Assembly: GCA_946410535.1 (NCBI GenBank)
Contig: CAMKAR010000022.1
Coordinates: 1-13,073, forward strand
From: an uncultured Bacteroidales bacterium
Lineage (GTDB): Bacteria > Bacteroidota > Bacteroidia > Bacteroidales > F082
DNA length: 13,073 nucleotides
Direction of reading: 5' to 3'
The position numbers and the translations under genes were made by a program. Within the stretch, counting starts at the first letter, position 1; each line of letters opens with the position of its first letter. Positions 1 through 5,460 of the stretch are shown here, in pieces. The notes beneath the pieces were generated by a model that saw only the letters and a program-made list of their open reading frames with translations, had not been told where the DNA came from and made no database searches.

Positions 1-79
1 TTTATTGTCAGTGATTTACATCGTATCCCACCAACCCTTTTTGTCTATTATACCGGATAAATCAAAACGAGAAAATTAG

Positions 80-116
80 AACCGCCAACCAATTGATTTA
101 CAACTGATTGGCGGTT
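80..116 (-). terminator. Intrinsic terminator downstream of the tRNA end
   Basis: AACCGCCAA at 80-88 pairs with TTGGCGGTT at 108-116. The stem continues with some mismatches down to a loop at about 95-101. Read leftward, the stem is followed by a T-rich run (TTCTAATTTTC), which is the form of a rho-independent terminator for a minus-strand transcript. It begins 8 bases past the inferred 3' end of the tRNA fragment, so it probably is the original chromosomal terminator of that tRNA gene. Confidence 0.6.
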
Positions 117-123
117 AGTTTCG

Positions 124-160
124 TGACCCGGCTGGGGCTCGAACCCAGGACTTGTTGGAA
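124..160 (-). other. 3' fragment of a tRNA gene, candidate att site
   Basis: Read on the minus strand, this stretch gives an anticodon-stem half CCAAC, a variable loop AAGTC, a T arm with CTGGG and CCCAG stems around a TTCGAGC loop, then acceptor strand CCGGGTC and discriminator A. The 5' half (GACCCGG, D arm, anticodon stem partner) is absent from 161-215, so this is only a partial tRNA. Phages and integrative elements often recombine into tRNA 3' halves and leave such a fragment at one junction. I infer host DNA at 1-123 and the element to the right. The amino-acid identity cannot be read from this part. No CCA is encoded. Confidence 0.7.
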
Positions 161-231
161 ATCACCGAATTATTTTGCGGCCTCTCGTTTTCAGGCAGTT
201 AGTATTTCGTGTTTATTTCATTTTCGAGTTG

Positions 232-252
232 TTTTGTGCAGATTTTGTGCAG
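232..252. repeat. Paired direct repeats, possible recombinase arm sites
   Basis: TTTTGTGCAG occurs at 232-241 and again at 243-252, an 11-bp period of about one helical turn. The pair lies about 70 bp inside the tRNA-derived border, where integrase arm-type sites or accessory-protein sites are often found. The rest of 161-269 shows no gene. The assignment rests on position and repetition only. Confidence 0.35.
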
Positions 253-269
253 GGTGGTTGGCAAAAAAA

Positions 270-623
270 CTAATGCATGAAAGACAACTTCGTCGCTTTG
301 ACATGCAATAGAAATTGCTCAAGCCTTTCTTTCCTTTCCAAATATTTGTTCATACGTATTTCGTAATAATTGATTTTGTTTTTCTTGAAAACTGGCTGTT
401 TCCCGTCGTCATACAGATAGCATTGAAGATATTCGCCATTTTCTCTATAACAATCTGGCAAAGGACACGAGAAAGCACGAAATGCACTTTTGCAATCCAA
501 ATCTGAAGGAACAAACCCTTCGAAGATGGGTTGGTAATCTCTGTTCTCTACCACAACCTTGTAGCTATTGTAGTAATATTTTACACAATAAGGCATTAGC
601 TCCAAAAAGGTTTGATAACACAT
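270..623 (-). CDS. Unrecognised protein, last gene of the repressor operon
   Basis: I do not recognise this 117-residue protein. It is rich in aromatic residues in its first third (CVKYYYNSYKVVVENRDY). In the middle it has three cysteines in SCPLPDCYRENGEYLQCYLYD, and it ends in a basic, probably helical tail (EIRMNKYLERKERLEQFLLHVKATK in part). No signal peptide or membrane segment is visible. The start lies 3 bases beyond the stop of the preceding leftward gene, with a purine-rich GAAGAAG upstream, so the two are probably translated together. Its place at the element edge, co-directional with the repressor, is where prophages often keep genes expressed during lysogeny such as exclusion or defence genes. 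That role is only an inference from position. Confidence 0.75.
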   Translation of the reverse strand: MCYQTFLELMPYCVKYYYNSYKVVVENRDYQPIFEGFVPSDLDCKSAFRAFSCPLPDCYRENGEYLQCYLYDDGKQPVFKKNKINYYEIRMNKYLERKERLEQFLLHVKATKLSFMH

Positions 624-626
624 AAT

Positions 627-998
627 CTAATCTTCTTCAACCGAAATAGGTCTAATATGTTCATCCATGTCAAAGCCTTTTACTTTGCCGTGTTTCGTGG
701 GAATCAAAAGCCATTCATTTTCTGACACACGGCTTTTCACGGGTTCTTTGCCAAATGCAATTGCCAACCTGTCTGCCGCGTTTTCATAAGTGTTGCCTTT
801 CACCATGAACAAATAGTCGTAGATGTCTACGTTATCATCGTTATCATCACCAAGTGAGTCATGGAATAAAGCATATTCGGCAATAAATTCATTGTCAACA
901 ATTTGGAAGATAATACGATAGAAGTTGTAATCCTTCTCATTTTCAGTGTATGTCAAAAACAGAGGAAGGTCGTTAAATGAAACATTTTTTTTATTCAT
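627..998 (-). CDS. Unrecognised acidic protein of the repressor operon
   Basis: This 123-residue protein matches no family I know. It opens with MNKKNVSFNDLPLFLTYTE, carries a very acidic central run (DDNDDNVDIYDY, near residues 50-62) and ends in an acidic tail (SVEED). The pattern looks like a soluble alpha/beta protein with alternating strands (YRIIFQIVDNEFIAEYALF) and no membrane segment. It starts 6 bases after the repressor stop codon and is followed 3 bases later by the 270-623 gene, so the three genes form one leftward operon. Expression together with the repressor implies it is made in the lysogen. Acidic small phage proteins sometimes act as DNA mimics or inhibitors, but nothing here proves that. 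Confidence 0.75.
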   Translation of the reverse strand: MNKKNVSFNDLPLFLTYTENEKDYNFYRIIFQIVDNEFIAEYALFHDSLGDDNDDNVDIYDYLFMVKGNTYENAADRLAIAFGKEPVKSRVSENEWLLIPTKHGKVKGFDMDEHIRPISVEED

Positions 999-1004
999 AT
1001 TTTT

Positions 1005-1334
1005 TTATGTGTTTGATTTCAATATTTCATACAGTTTTTTATCCTTGATGTAGCGCAACACCTCGTCGCTCTTTCCCTTTTCGATTTCGATTTGCAGCAC
1101 AACCTTGGTGCGCTGATCCTCTTCAGTCGGCTGCGTAAACAAGGCAACCAAATCACGGCCTAAAACTTTGGATATAGTAAACAAGTCCTTTACTTTCAGG
1201 TCGTCTTTCTTGAACCATCCGTTCAAAGTCTGTTTCGAGATGCCTGCTTTTTCGGCGATTTCCACATTTGTGTAATTGCTTTGATTACAAGCCTCTTTGA
1301 GCAATTGCCCAACATGAATTTCTTTTGCGTTCAT
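1005..1334 (-). CDS. XRE/HTH-type repressor, CI-like
   Basis: This 109-residue protein begins with a classic lambda-repressor-like helix-turn-helix at about residues 8-60. In it, TNVEIAEKAGISKQTLNGWFK (in part) gives the two central helices and the ISKVLGRDL stretch closes the domain. The C-terminal part (about 75-105, VVLQIEIEKGKSDEVLRYIKDKK) is a short, probably dimerising extension. There is no LexA-type peptidase domain, so induction by RecA self-cleavage is unlikely. The gene is the first of a leftward operon and diverges from the rightward early operon across a region with repeated candidate operators and a strong promoter, the standard lysis-lysogeny switch layout. Repression of the rightward promoter is inferred from that arrangement. 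Confidence 0.85.
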   Translation of the reverse strand: MNAKEIHVGQLLKEACNQSNYTNVEIAEKAGISKQTLNGWFKKDDLKVKDLFTISKVLGRDLVALFTQPTEEDQRTKVVLQIEIEKGKSDEVLRYIKDKKLYEILKSNT

Positions 1335-1369
1335 AATGTTCTAATTTACAAATGATTATTGATTTTGTA

Positions 1370-1427
1370 TTGTCAATTGCGTAAAATTGTTGATAACTTT
1401 TGTAAGAATTTTGTTGACTGCGTAAAT
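1370..1427. promoter_or_regulatory. Two direct repeats, candidate repressor operators
   Basis: TTGTCAATTGCGTAAAA at 1370-1386 and TTGTTGACTGCGTAAAT at 1411-1427 match at 13 of 17 positions and lie 41 bp apart, about four helical turns. The right copy overlaps the -33 part and spacer of the rightward promoter. The left copy lies where a leftward promoter for the repressor would be. No good TAnnTTTG is visible for that leftward promoter. The likely binders are the XRE repressor and the small protein encoded from 1489. Confidence 0.5.
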
Positions 1428-1443
1428 AAATTATTTACTTTTG
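1411..1443 (+). promoter_or_regulatory. Bacteroidetes-type promoter of the early operon
   Basis: TACTTTTG at 1436-1443 fits the Bacteroidetes -7 consensus TAnnTTTG. A TTG at 1414-1416 lies 19 bases upstream, and a TTTG at 1410-1413 lies 22 bases upstream, as the -33 element. Transcription would begin near 1450, about 40 bases before the ATG at 1489. A candidate operator overlaps the promoter, so repression by steric block is plausible. Confidence 0.65.
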
Positions 1444-1488
1444 CAGCGCGGAAACACAGACGAAAATACAAATAAAAATCTTAAAGCG

Positions 1489-1710
1489 ATGAAAAAAGTG
1501 AGACTAAGAGCATTTTGGGAGCTTCAGTCGGTGGAGGTCAGGAACAAAATTCTATTGGAATTGTCTTCCAAATGCAAGAACTCAATCCAAACTGTCAGGG
1601 CTTGGATGCTTGAATATCGTAAGCCAACAGGCCTGTACTATGATGCTCTCAATGACTACCTCAAAGAAAACTTCAAGGTAGAGATTGACGAGGAAGGAGG
1701 TGCATCATGA
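1489..1710 (+). CDS. Small Cro-like or activator-like DNA-binding protein
   Basis: This is the first gene after the rightward promoter and encodes 73 residues starting MKKVRLRAFWELQ. I chose the ATG at 1489 because an upstream in-frame TTG at 1441 lies inside the promoter -7 box. Residues about 18-58 (VRNKILLELSSKCKNSIQTV then RAWMLEYRKP) have the spacing of a small helix-turn-helix in which SIQTVRAW would be the recognition helix. This resembles short Cro-like proteins of Bacteroidales phages, but the family match is weak. The end (EEGGAS) is encoded by the strong SD of the next gene, whose ATG overlaps this stop as ATGA. Confidence 0.65.
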   Translation: MKKVRLRAFWELQSVEVRNKILLELSSKCKNSIQTVRAWMLEYRKPTGLYYDALNDYLKENFKVEIDEEGGAS

Positions 1711-1904
1711 ATAAGCCCTACTTCCAGAAATGGTGTATCGCGAATGTTTGGATGACCTTTCCCAAGTTGAAGGGATGCGTAGAAACCGAGAATAAAAAGA
1801 GATTCATAATGCCTGGGGAAAGGTTCAAGCCTTTGAATAACAATCTGCAATTCAAATTTATAGGCTATCACGATCCTTTGTTTGAAATCACACAGGAACC
1901 CTAA
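1707..1904 (+). CDS. Hypothetical small phage protein
   Basis: This encodes 65 residues with no family I recognise. The composition is mixed basic and aromatic (KPYFQKWCIANVWMTF near the N-terminus, NNNLQFKFIGYHDPLFEI near the C-terminus) and suggests a compact beta-rich soluble protein. The ATG overlaps the preceding stop by four bases. It has a near-perfect SD (AAGGAGG at 1694-1700) 6 bases ahead, which supports this start and translational coupling. A 33-base gap with no SD separates it from the next gene. Confidence 0.65.
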   Translation: MNKPYFQKWCIANVWMTFPKLKGCVETENKKRFIMPGERFKPLNNNLQFKFIGYHDPLFEITQEP

Positions 1905-1937
1905 CCAATCATTCACTAACTCAAAATCAACAACAAC

Positions 1938-2120
1938 ATGGACAAATCAACAACAACACTCACATGCGACAACTGCGACGATAGCGGCTTCTTCATCGGA
2001 AGAGGCGGCCATCTGTCGACCTATTGCCGCAAAACAGGCAAGCCCATTCCGGATTGCCACTATCCAACCTGCAGTAAGCACTCCAAACTGGCAGTGCTTG
2101 AGAAAGGAGGTGCACTATGA
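1938..2120 (+). CDS. Cys-rich mini-protein, putative zinc ribbon
   Basis: This 60-residue protein has five cysteines: C10 and C13 in a CDNC knuckle, then C30, C40 and C45, with histidines at 25 and 41. The CxxC followed by later Cys/His residues suggests a zinc-binding fold. It also resembles loosely a DnaJ-type CxxCxGxG half-knuckle (CDNCDDSGFF). Function is unknown. It has no SD at its own start. Its last codons (EKGGAL) contain the SD AAAGGAGG of the next gene, which it overlaps by ATGA. Confidence 0.65.
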   Translation: MDKSTTTLTCDNCDDSGFFIGRGGHLSTYCRKTGKPIPDCHYPTCSKHSKLAVLEKGGAL

Positions 2121-2254
2121 GTAAGCGCCGAAACTACAATCTCAGTTGCGACGATTTCGACCAAATTGACGCATGGGCTGAGGGTGCGTCAGACAAATAC
2201 GCGGTTGATCTCAACGGCTGTTGGTACAAAATGGAGGAAGGAGGCCCGCAATGA
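2117..2254 (+). CDS. Very small protein (45 aa), unrecognised
   Basis: An easily missed gene of 45 codons starts at the ATG of 2117 (MSKRRNYNLSCDDFDQ) and ends QP-rich (MEEGGPQ). Support comes from a strong SD (AAAGGAGG at 2103-2110) 6 bases before the ATG, an ATGA overlap with the gene before, and an ATGA overlap with the gene after. Its last codons encode that gene's own SD (AAGGAGG at 2238-2244). It is acidic in the middle, with two cysteines and an aromatic end (CWYKME). I recognise no family. Confidence 0.65.
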   Translation: MSKRRNYNLSCDDFDQIDAWAEGASDKYAVDLNGCWYKMEEGGPQ

Positions 2255-2430
2255 AACCCAAGAAGGAACCCGAAAAGAAGTACACCATGAGCGAACTGCG
2301 CGAAATTGAAGAAAGCCAGCTTGACGAGATTATTGCCACCCGCAAGTACGTCAAGGAAGGCGACCGCCCATGTGCCGACCGTGGTGCAAAGATGTTGCTC
2401 ATTATCGACAAACAAAACGGATGGAGGTGA
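2251..2430 (+). CDS. Hypothetical charged small protein
   Basis: This 59-residue protein begins MKPKKEPEKKYTMSELREIE. The ATG at 2251 is preferred over an upstream in-frame TTG at 2221 because a strong SD (AAGGAGG at 2238-2244) sits 6 bases ahead and the start overlaps the previous stop as ATGA. The N-terminus is very basic, followed by a likely amphipathic helix (SELREIEESQLDEIIATRKYV), which would suit a small binding protein or inhibitor. The role is unknown. Its last codons carry GGAGGTGA, the SD for the gene at 2434. Confidence 0.65.
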   Translation: MKPKKEPEKKYTMSELREIEESQLDEIIATRKYVKEGDRPCADRGAKMLLIIDKQNGWR

Positions 2431-2433
2431 GTG

Positions 2434-2880
2434 ATGAAACAAAAAGTATATGTCGCAAGCAGCTGGCGCAATGAGCATCAAGAGCCACTTGTGAACGAAC
2501 TGAGACTATTGGGTTATGAAGTTTACGACTTTAAACACCCTAATGATGGCAAACCAGGCTTTCAGTGGACAAAGATAGACTCTAATTGGGAAAACTGGAC
2601 CATGGAAGAATACAGAGATGCTCTAAAAGACGACTACGCACAATTCGGTTTCAACCGCGATTTCGATGCAATGAAATCCGCTGACATCTGTGTCCTTTGC
2701 CTGCCTTGCGGACGGAGCGCACATCTTGAAGCCGGATGGATGAAGGGTGCAGGCAAGAAAGTAATTGCATTTATTCATCCTGATGACAGAATAGAGCCTG
2801 AACTAATGTACGGTCTGATTGACGGAATTGCACTCTCCATTCAGGAACTCGCACAAATTCTGAAAGGAACCTCCGAATGA
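2434..2880 (+). CDS. Nucleoside 2-deoxyribosyltransferase-like protein
   Basis: The 148-residue protein starts with a Rossmann-like strand and loop (KVYVASSWRN, residues 4-13). A second strand follows (GYEVYDFKHP), and then the diagnostic ADICVLCLPCGRSAHLEAG at about 83-101, in which E99 is the expected catalytic glutamate. The end (KKVIAFI) is another core strand. This is the signature of the nucleoside deoxyribosyltransferase / dNMP N-glycosidase superfamily, whose members cleave or transfer the bond between base and deoxyribose. In a phage it could act in nucleotide salvage, removal of unwanted nucleotides or cleavage of a nucleotide signal. The substrate cannot be told here. I chose ATG 2434 over a GTG at 2431 for its spacing from GGAGGTGA. 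Confidence 0.75.
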   Translation: MKQKVYVASSWRNEHQEPLVNELRLLGYEVYDFKHPNDGKPGFQWTKIDSNWENWTMEEYRDALKDDYAQFGFNRDFDAMKSADICVLCLPCGRSAHLEAGWMKGAGKKVIAFIHPDDRIEPELMYGLIDGIALSIQELAQILKGTSE

Positions 2881-2999
2881 TCCACTGCATCGAATGTGAA
2901 GCCATAAACGACTACCCCTGCGAACAATATGGAGCATGTCCCAACGACGATGACTTCCAAGCAAAAGCAATCGAACACTTCAAAAGAGAACAACAATGA
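2877..2999 (+). CDS. Four-cysteine mini-protein (40 aa)
   Basis: This 40-codon gene overlaps the preceding stop and the following start by ATGA on both sides, which is the main reason to accept it. The peptide begins MIHCIECEAINDYPCEQYGA and carries C4, C7, C15 and C21 (CxxC, then C-x5-C), a possible single zinc site. A charged helical tail (DDDFQAKAIEHFKREQQ) follows. It has no clear SD, so it probably depends on coupling. The function is unknown. Small Cys4 peptides encoded in phage early operons are often host-takeover factors, but that is not shown here. Confidence 0.6.
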   Translation: MIHCIECEAINDYPCEQYGACPNDDDFQAKAIEHFKREQQ

Positions 3000-3256
3000 A
3001 ACTCAACTTCAAGAAAGTGGGCAGCTACTACTCGGCCTGGATCAACGACGCCAACGTGAAATACGGCTGGTACGAGTCGGGACGTGCCTTCATCGCCAAG
3101 AACGACGAGGTGATGACCTACAAGCAAGCCTACAAAGAGTTCGTGCCGAAGCACAGCTACAACCTTTATGACGCTTTCTTCGATGGCGTCACGAGATACC
3201 CAAAGACCATCAACGGCATCGTCCGCTACCTGATTGACAAATACAATAAGGATTGA
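2996..3256 (+). CDS. Hypothetical phage protein
   Basis: It encodes 86 residues beginning MKLNFKKVGSYYSAWINDAN, tyrosine-rich and basic. The centre (ESGRAFIAKNDEVMTYKQAYKEFVPKH in part) looks like two beta strands then a helix. The C-terminus (TINGIVRYLIDKYNKD) is a probable amphipathic helix. No cysteine cluster, signal or membrane segment is present and I recognise no family. The ATG overlaps the stop of the 40-residue gene by four bases, so translation is likely coupled. The next start lies 2 bases after this stop. Confidence 0.65.
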   Translation: MKLNFKKVGSYYSAWINDANVKYGWYESGRAFIAKNDEVMTYKQAYKEFVPKHSYNLYDAFFDGVTRYPKTINGIVRYLIDKYNKD

Positions 3257-3258
3257 CA

Positions 3259-3516
3259 ATGAATGACAAACACAAATTCAAGCTCTATAGGGGCTTCGAA
3301 ACACTCCTTGAAACAGAAGCCACTTTCATCGAAGCCCGCAAGAAGGCCGATGAGTTGGCCAACGAACACGGACGAGTGGAAATGCACTGCTACAACGATG
3401 GCGCATATCGGTGGGAGATGTTGGGTACCTACCTCGGCAACCGCGAGGTCATCAATTGCTTTGGAGACCGCTGTATCATCGATGCCGATTACCGTAACAT
3501 GTGGACAAAGAAATAA
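3259..3516 (+). CDS. Hypothetical phage protein
   Basis: It encodes 85 residues starting MNDKHKFKLYRGFETLLETE. I chose the ATG at 3259 over an in-frame TTG at 3253, which would overlap the previous stop. The order is a short strand pair (KFKLYRGFETLLETEATF), a helix (IEARKKADELANEHG), a strand (RVEMHCYNDGAYRWEML) and an end with two cysteines (NCFGDRCIIDADYRNMW in part). The layout is typical of small phage accessory proteins. I recognise no family, and no SD is visible. Confidence 0.65.
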   Translation: MNDKHKFKLYRGFETLLETEATFIEARKKADELANEHGRVEMHCYNDGAYRWEMLGTYLGNREVINCFGDRCIIDADYRNMWTKK

Positions 3517-3525
3517 ACAGACATT

Positions 3526-3771
3526 ATGCCACAACGCGAACAACTTGCCCTTATAGGCGAAAGCGACACGCAGATGCACTTCACCTCGGAGACCTGGGGC
3601 TTAACGAAGTTCTACCCGACCAAAGACGACTCATGGGCGCACAACTGCAAGTTGTGCATCCTCAATCGGTCGGAAGAGTGCAAGCAAGCCCCATGCACGC
3701 CCGAAGAACGCCACGACGGCCTACGAGGGTATTATTCAATTCACCAAATGCCAGGAGGCAACGAACAATAA
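3526..3771 (+). CDS. Cys4 small protein, putative zinc binder
   Basis: This 81-residue protein has four cysteines within 17 residues: C41 and C44 (CKLC), C52 and C57 (ECKQAPC). The spacing could hold one zinc ion or a disulfide pair. The flanks (HFTSETWGLTKFYPTKDD before, RHDGLRGYYSIHQMPGG after) look globular. It starts 9 bases after the preceding stop with no SD. It is one of several Cys-rich small proteins in this operon, which supports a shared style of nucleic-acid or protein binding, though the role is unknown. Confidence 0.65.
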   Translation: MPQREQLALIGESDTQMHFTSETWGLTKFYPTKDDSWAHNCKLCILNRSEECKQAPCTPEERHDGLRGYYSIHQMPGGNEQ

Positions 3772-3792
3772 ATCATACAAACAATAAAAAAT

Positions 3793-4149
3793 ATGGAATT
3801 ACAATTCAAAGAACAATTTCATGACTCAAGGGTAGTCGTGATTCCCGGTACACGCCAACGTGTCAGCCGAACAGAGCAAAACGAACAGCTAACCAATTGG
3901 ATGAAGAAAACCAAACACATTCCACTTCAGTATATGTGGGAGAACGGCATCAAGGTTGAGCTGAGCAGTATATTCGAGGCCAAGATCAAGGATGCCTTGC
4001 AGCGGGGCAATGCCATCGGTGGGGATGGACGCAAGTATACCTTTGTGGAGCCGGACAACCTTTTCCCGATTTGTTCCAGCATTTGCGTTATGGCCATGGC
4101 CGAAGGCGACAGCCATGCTGAAGCTTATGGTGTGGATTTCTTTGTTTGA
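3793..4149 (+). CDS. Hypothetical phage protein
   Basis: The 118-residue product starts MELQFKEQFHDSRVVVIPGT. The ATG follows an A-rich leader (CAAACAATAAAAAAT), a common Bacteroidetes start context, instead of an SD. The segment TRQRVSRTEQNEQLTNWMKK is basic and polar. The C-terminus has GGDGRKYTFVEPDNLFPICS, with two cysteines in CSSIC, and a hydrophobic end (YGVDFFV). I recognise no family. The stop TGA is followed at once by the SD block AAAGGAGGTGAGAA of the next gene, showing the operon continues. Confidence 0.65.
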   Translation: MELQFKEQFHDSRVVVIPGTRQRVSRTEQNEQLTNWMKKTKHIPLQYMWENGIKVELSSIFEAKIKDALQRGNAIGGDGRKYTFVEPDNLFPICSSICVMAMAEGDSHAEAYGVDFFV

Positions 4150-4167
4150 AAAGGAGGTGAGAAATGA
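4150..4167 (+). promoter_or_regulatory. Perfect SD block, copy 1
   Basis: AAAGGAGGTGAGAAATGA is identical in all 18 bases to blocks at 5443-5460 and 5832-5849. It includes the start codon of the 4164 gene. Here it follows the upstream stop, whereas the other two copies lie inside the end of the upstream gene. Confidence 0.8.
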
Positions 4168-4952
4168 TTACCTACCAAGAATTAAAGAATGCCTCACAGC
4201 TTTTTATGAGCATTGGAAAGATAAAGAGCTATATCACGAAAGAGCGCTTTGAACTGGCTGCAAAATGCGAGTTCAACATTACGGACGAGAAATCGATAGA
4301 ACGGATGTTCGGCTTGTTCTGTGAAGTGCCGAATATCATGTATCGCATCGCCTGTCATGACGAAGAAATAAAAGACGAACTTGCAACCGCCTTGCATATT
4401 GCACAAACCGCCTATGAGAATGTAGAAATTAACAACGCCATGCTTCCAAAGTTAGAAGAAGGCTATCTTTATGAAAAAGACAAAAGGCGTTATTTCTATC
4501 GGATAGGCGAAGATGGTGCCATACAGGAATTGGATGTTGAACTCAATTCTCCATTTGGAATCATCACATTTAGTGATTTATTGAAACGCGACGATGTCAA
4601 AATCACAGGAGTGACACACTACCTTGGAAAGATAGAGAGGAATGATGCAAAAGTCGAGTATTACGAGGGCGACATTGCCTTCGTTTGGGGCGACCCGACC
4701 GACAGGATTTTCTTCTCATGGTACGACAGCGATGCAGGCGTCTATCTTTCCACGGACAAAGGATGGAGAAAACTACTCTACACTCCCGGACGTGGATATT
4801 TGGATAAAAACAAGGAACCTGACTTTGAAACAGACAATTGCTTTTCTGATTACAAAATCAGCAAATCGGGCAATGGATTCAAAATCATGGGCAACATCCA
4901 CAAAGATTTGTCGGTGCTGATGGAACGGAAAGGAGGTAAAGATGTTCTATAA
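4164..4952 (+). CDS. YopX-like phage protein
   Basis: At 262 residues this is the largest product of the early cluster before the methylases. The N-terminal part (1-95) looks helical, with no family seen. The C-terminal part (about 155-255) carries the pattern of YopX-type phage domains: VEYYEGDIAFVWGDP at 164-178, a hydrophobic strand region (RIFFSWYDSDAGVYL), and an end KIMGNIHKDLSVL (near 241-252) that resembles the usual GNIxEnpeL signature. The biochemical role of YopX domains is unknown to me. A perfect SD fixes the start at 4164. Its final codons (ERKGGKDVL) encode the SD for the next gene, and the two genes overlap by 11 bases. Confidence 0.65.
   Translation: MITYQELKNASQLFMSIGKIKSYITKERFELAAKCEFNITDEKSIERMFGLFCEVPNIMYRIACHDEEIKDELATALHIAQTAYENVEINNAMLPKLEEGYLYEKDKRRYFYRIGEDGAIQELDVELNSPFGIITFSDLLKRDDVKITGVTHYLGKIERNDAKVEYYEGDIAFVWGDPTDRIFFSWYDSDAGVYLSTDKGWRKLLYTPGRGYLDKNKEPDFETDNCFSDYKISKSGNGFKIMGNIHKDLSVLMERKGGKDVL
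4929..4936 (+). promoter_or_regulatory. SD of the 4942 gene inside the upstream gene
   Basis: AAAGGAGG lies 5 bases before the ATG at 4942 and encodes the KGG of the upstream protein's KGGKDVL end. It fixes the start of the downstream gene and couples the two. Confidence 0.7.
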
Positions 4953-5460
4953 GATTACCGATCAGGAAAGCGAGTTGTACAAAAAACTCCACGAATTAAG
5001 GTCGAATGAACTGAAAATCGAAAAGGAGAACGATGCAGCAGTAAAAAAACTTGTAGGCGATGATTGGGACCATTTTTCCGGATGGCTCGGGCAACAGAAT
5101 TTTTTTCGTGTAACCATATACAGCGGATTCGCATTCAAGCACCCCGAAAATCTCACGCCCAAAACATGGAAAAAGCATAAAGAGTACGATGATATCTATG
5201 TTCCTGACCGTCGCACAAAGAACGGAAAGGCTATTGCAGAGGCACTGGATAACTTGCCTCATTCATCCGTCATTTGTGTGTTTGAAATACTGGAGATGCA
5301 GATGTCTGGTCGGTTTACTTTCCCATACATCGAAATCTGCGACGATGAAACCATTGTGCTCTTTGTTGATGACAAATTCGATCTAGAAAAGAAGTTCCAA
5401 GAAGTGGTAGAGGTTACGAAAAAGGAAGCGAATGAGCTGCTGAAAGGAGGTGAGAAATGA
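4942..5460 (+). CDS. Hypothetical phage protein
   Basis: The 172-residue product begins with a likely coiled-coil segment (ELYKKLHELRSNELKIEKEN, about residues 11-30). A mixed region rich in aromatic residues follows (WDHFSGWLGQQNFFRVTIYS), then a basic stretch (VPDRRTKNGKAIAEAL). It ends with beta-like strands and a charged helix (KKFQEVVEVTKKEANELL). I recognise no family. The start is set by the SD at 4929-4936. The last residues KGGEK are encoded by the SD block of the next gene, whose ATG overlaps this stop. Confidence 0.7.
   Translation: MFYKITDQESELYKKLHELRSNELKIEKENDAAVKKLVGDDWDHFSGWLGQQNFFRVTIYSGFAFKHPENLTPKTWKKHKEYDDIYVPDRRTKNGKAIAEALDNLPHSSVICVFEILEMQMSGRFTFPYIEICDDETIVLFVDDKFDLEKKFQEVVEVTKKEANELLKGGEK
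5443..5460 (+). promoter_or_regulatory. Perfect SD block, copy 2
   Basis: Identical to the blocks at 4150 and 5832. It lies inside the coding end of the 4942 gene, where it encodes KGGEK and the stop, and it starts the 5457 gene through an ATGA overlap. Confidence 0.8.

Noticed and set aside
124..200. A complete tRNA gene
   Set aside because: No GACCCGG 5' acceptor strand, D arm or matching anticodon stem is found upstream on the minus strand, so only the 3' part is present.
108..311. Plus-strand frame of 67 codons with GLEPRT
   Set aside because: GLEPRT is the usual translation of the antisense of a tRNA T arm. The frame covers the tRNA fragment and the border repeats and overlaps no other evidence of coding.
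4038..4045. TACCTTTG as an internal Bacteroidetes promoter -7 box
   Set aside because: No TTG lies 19-21 bases upstream, and it falls inside a gene, so it is likely chance.
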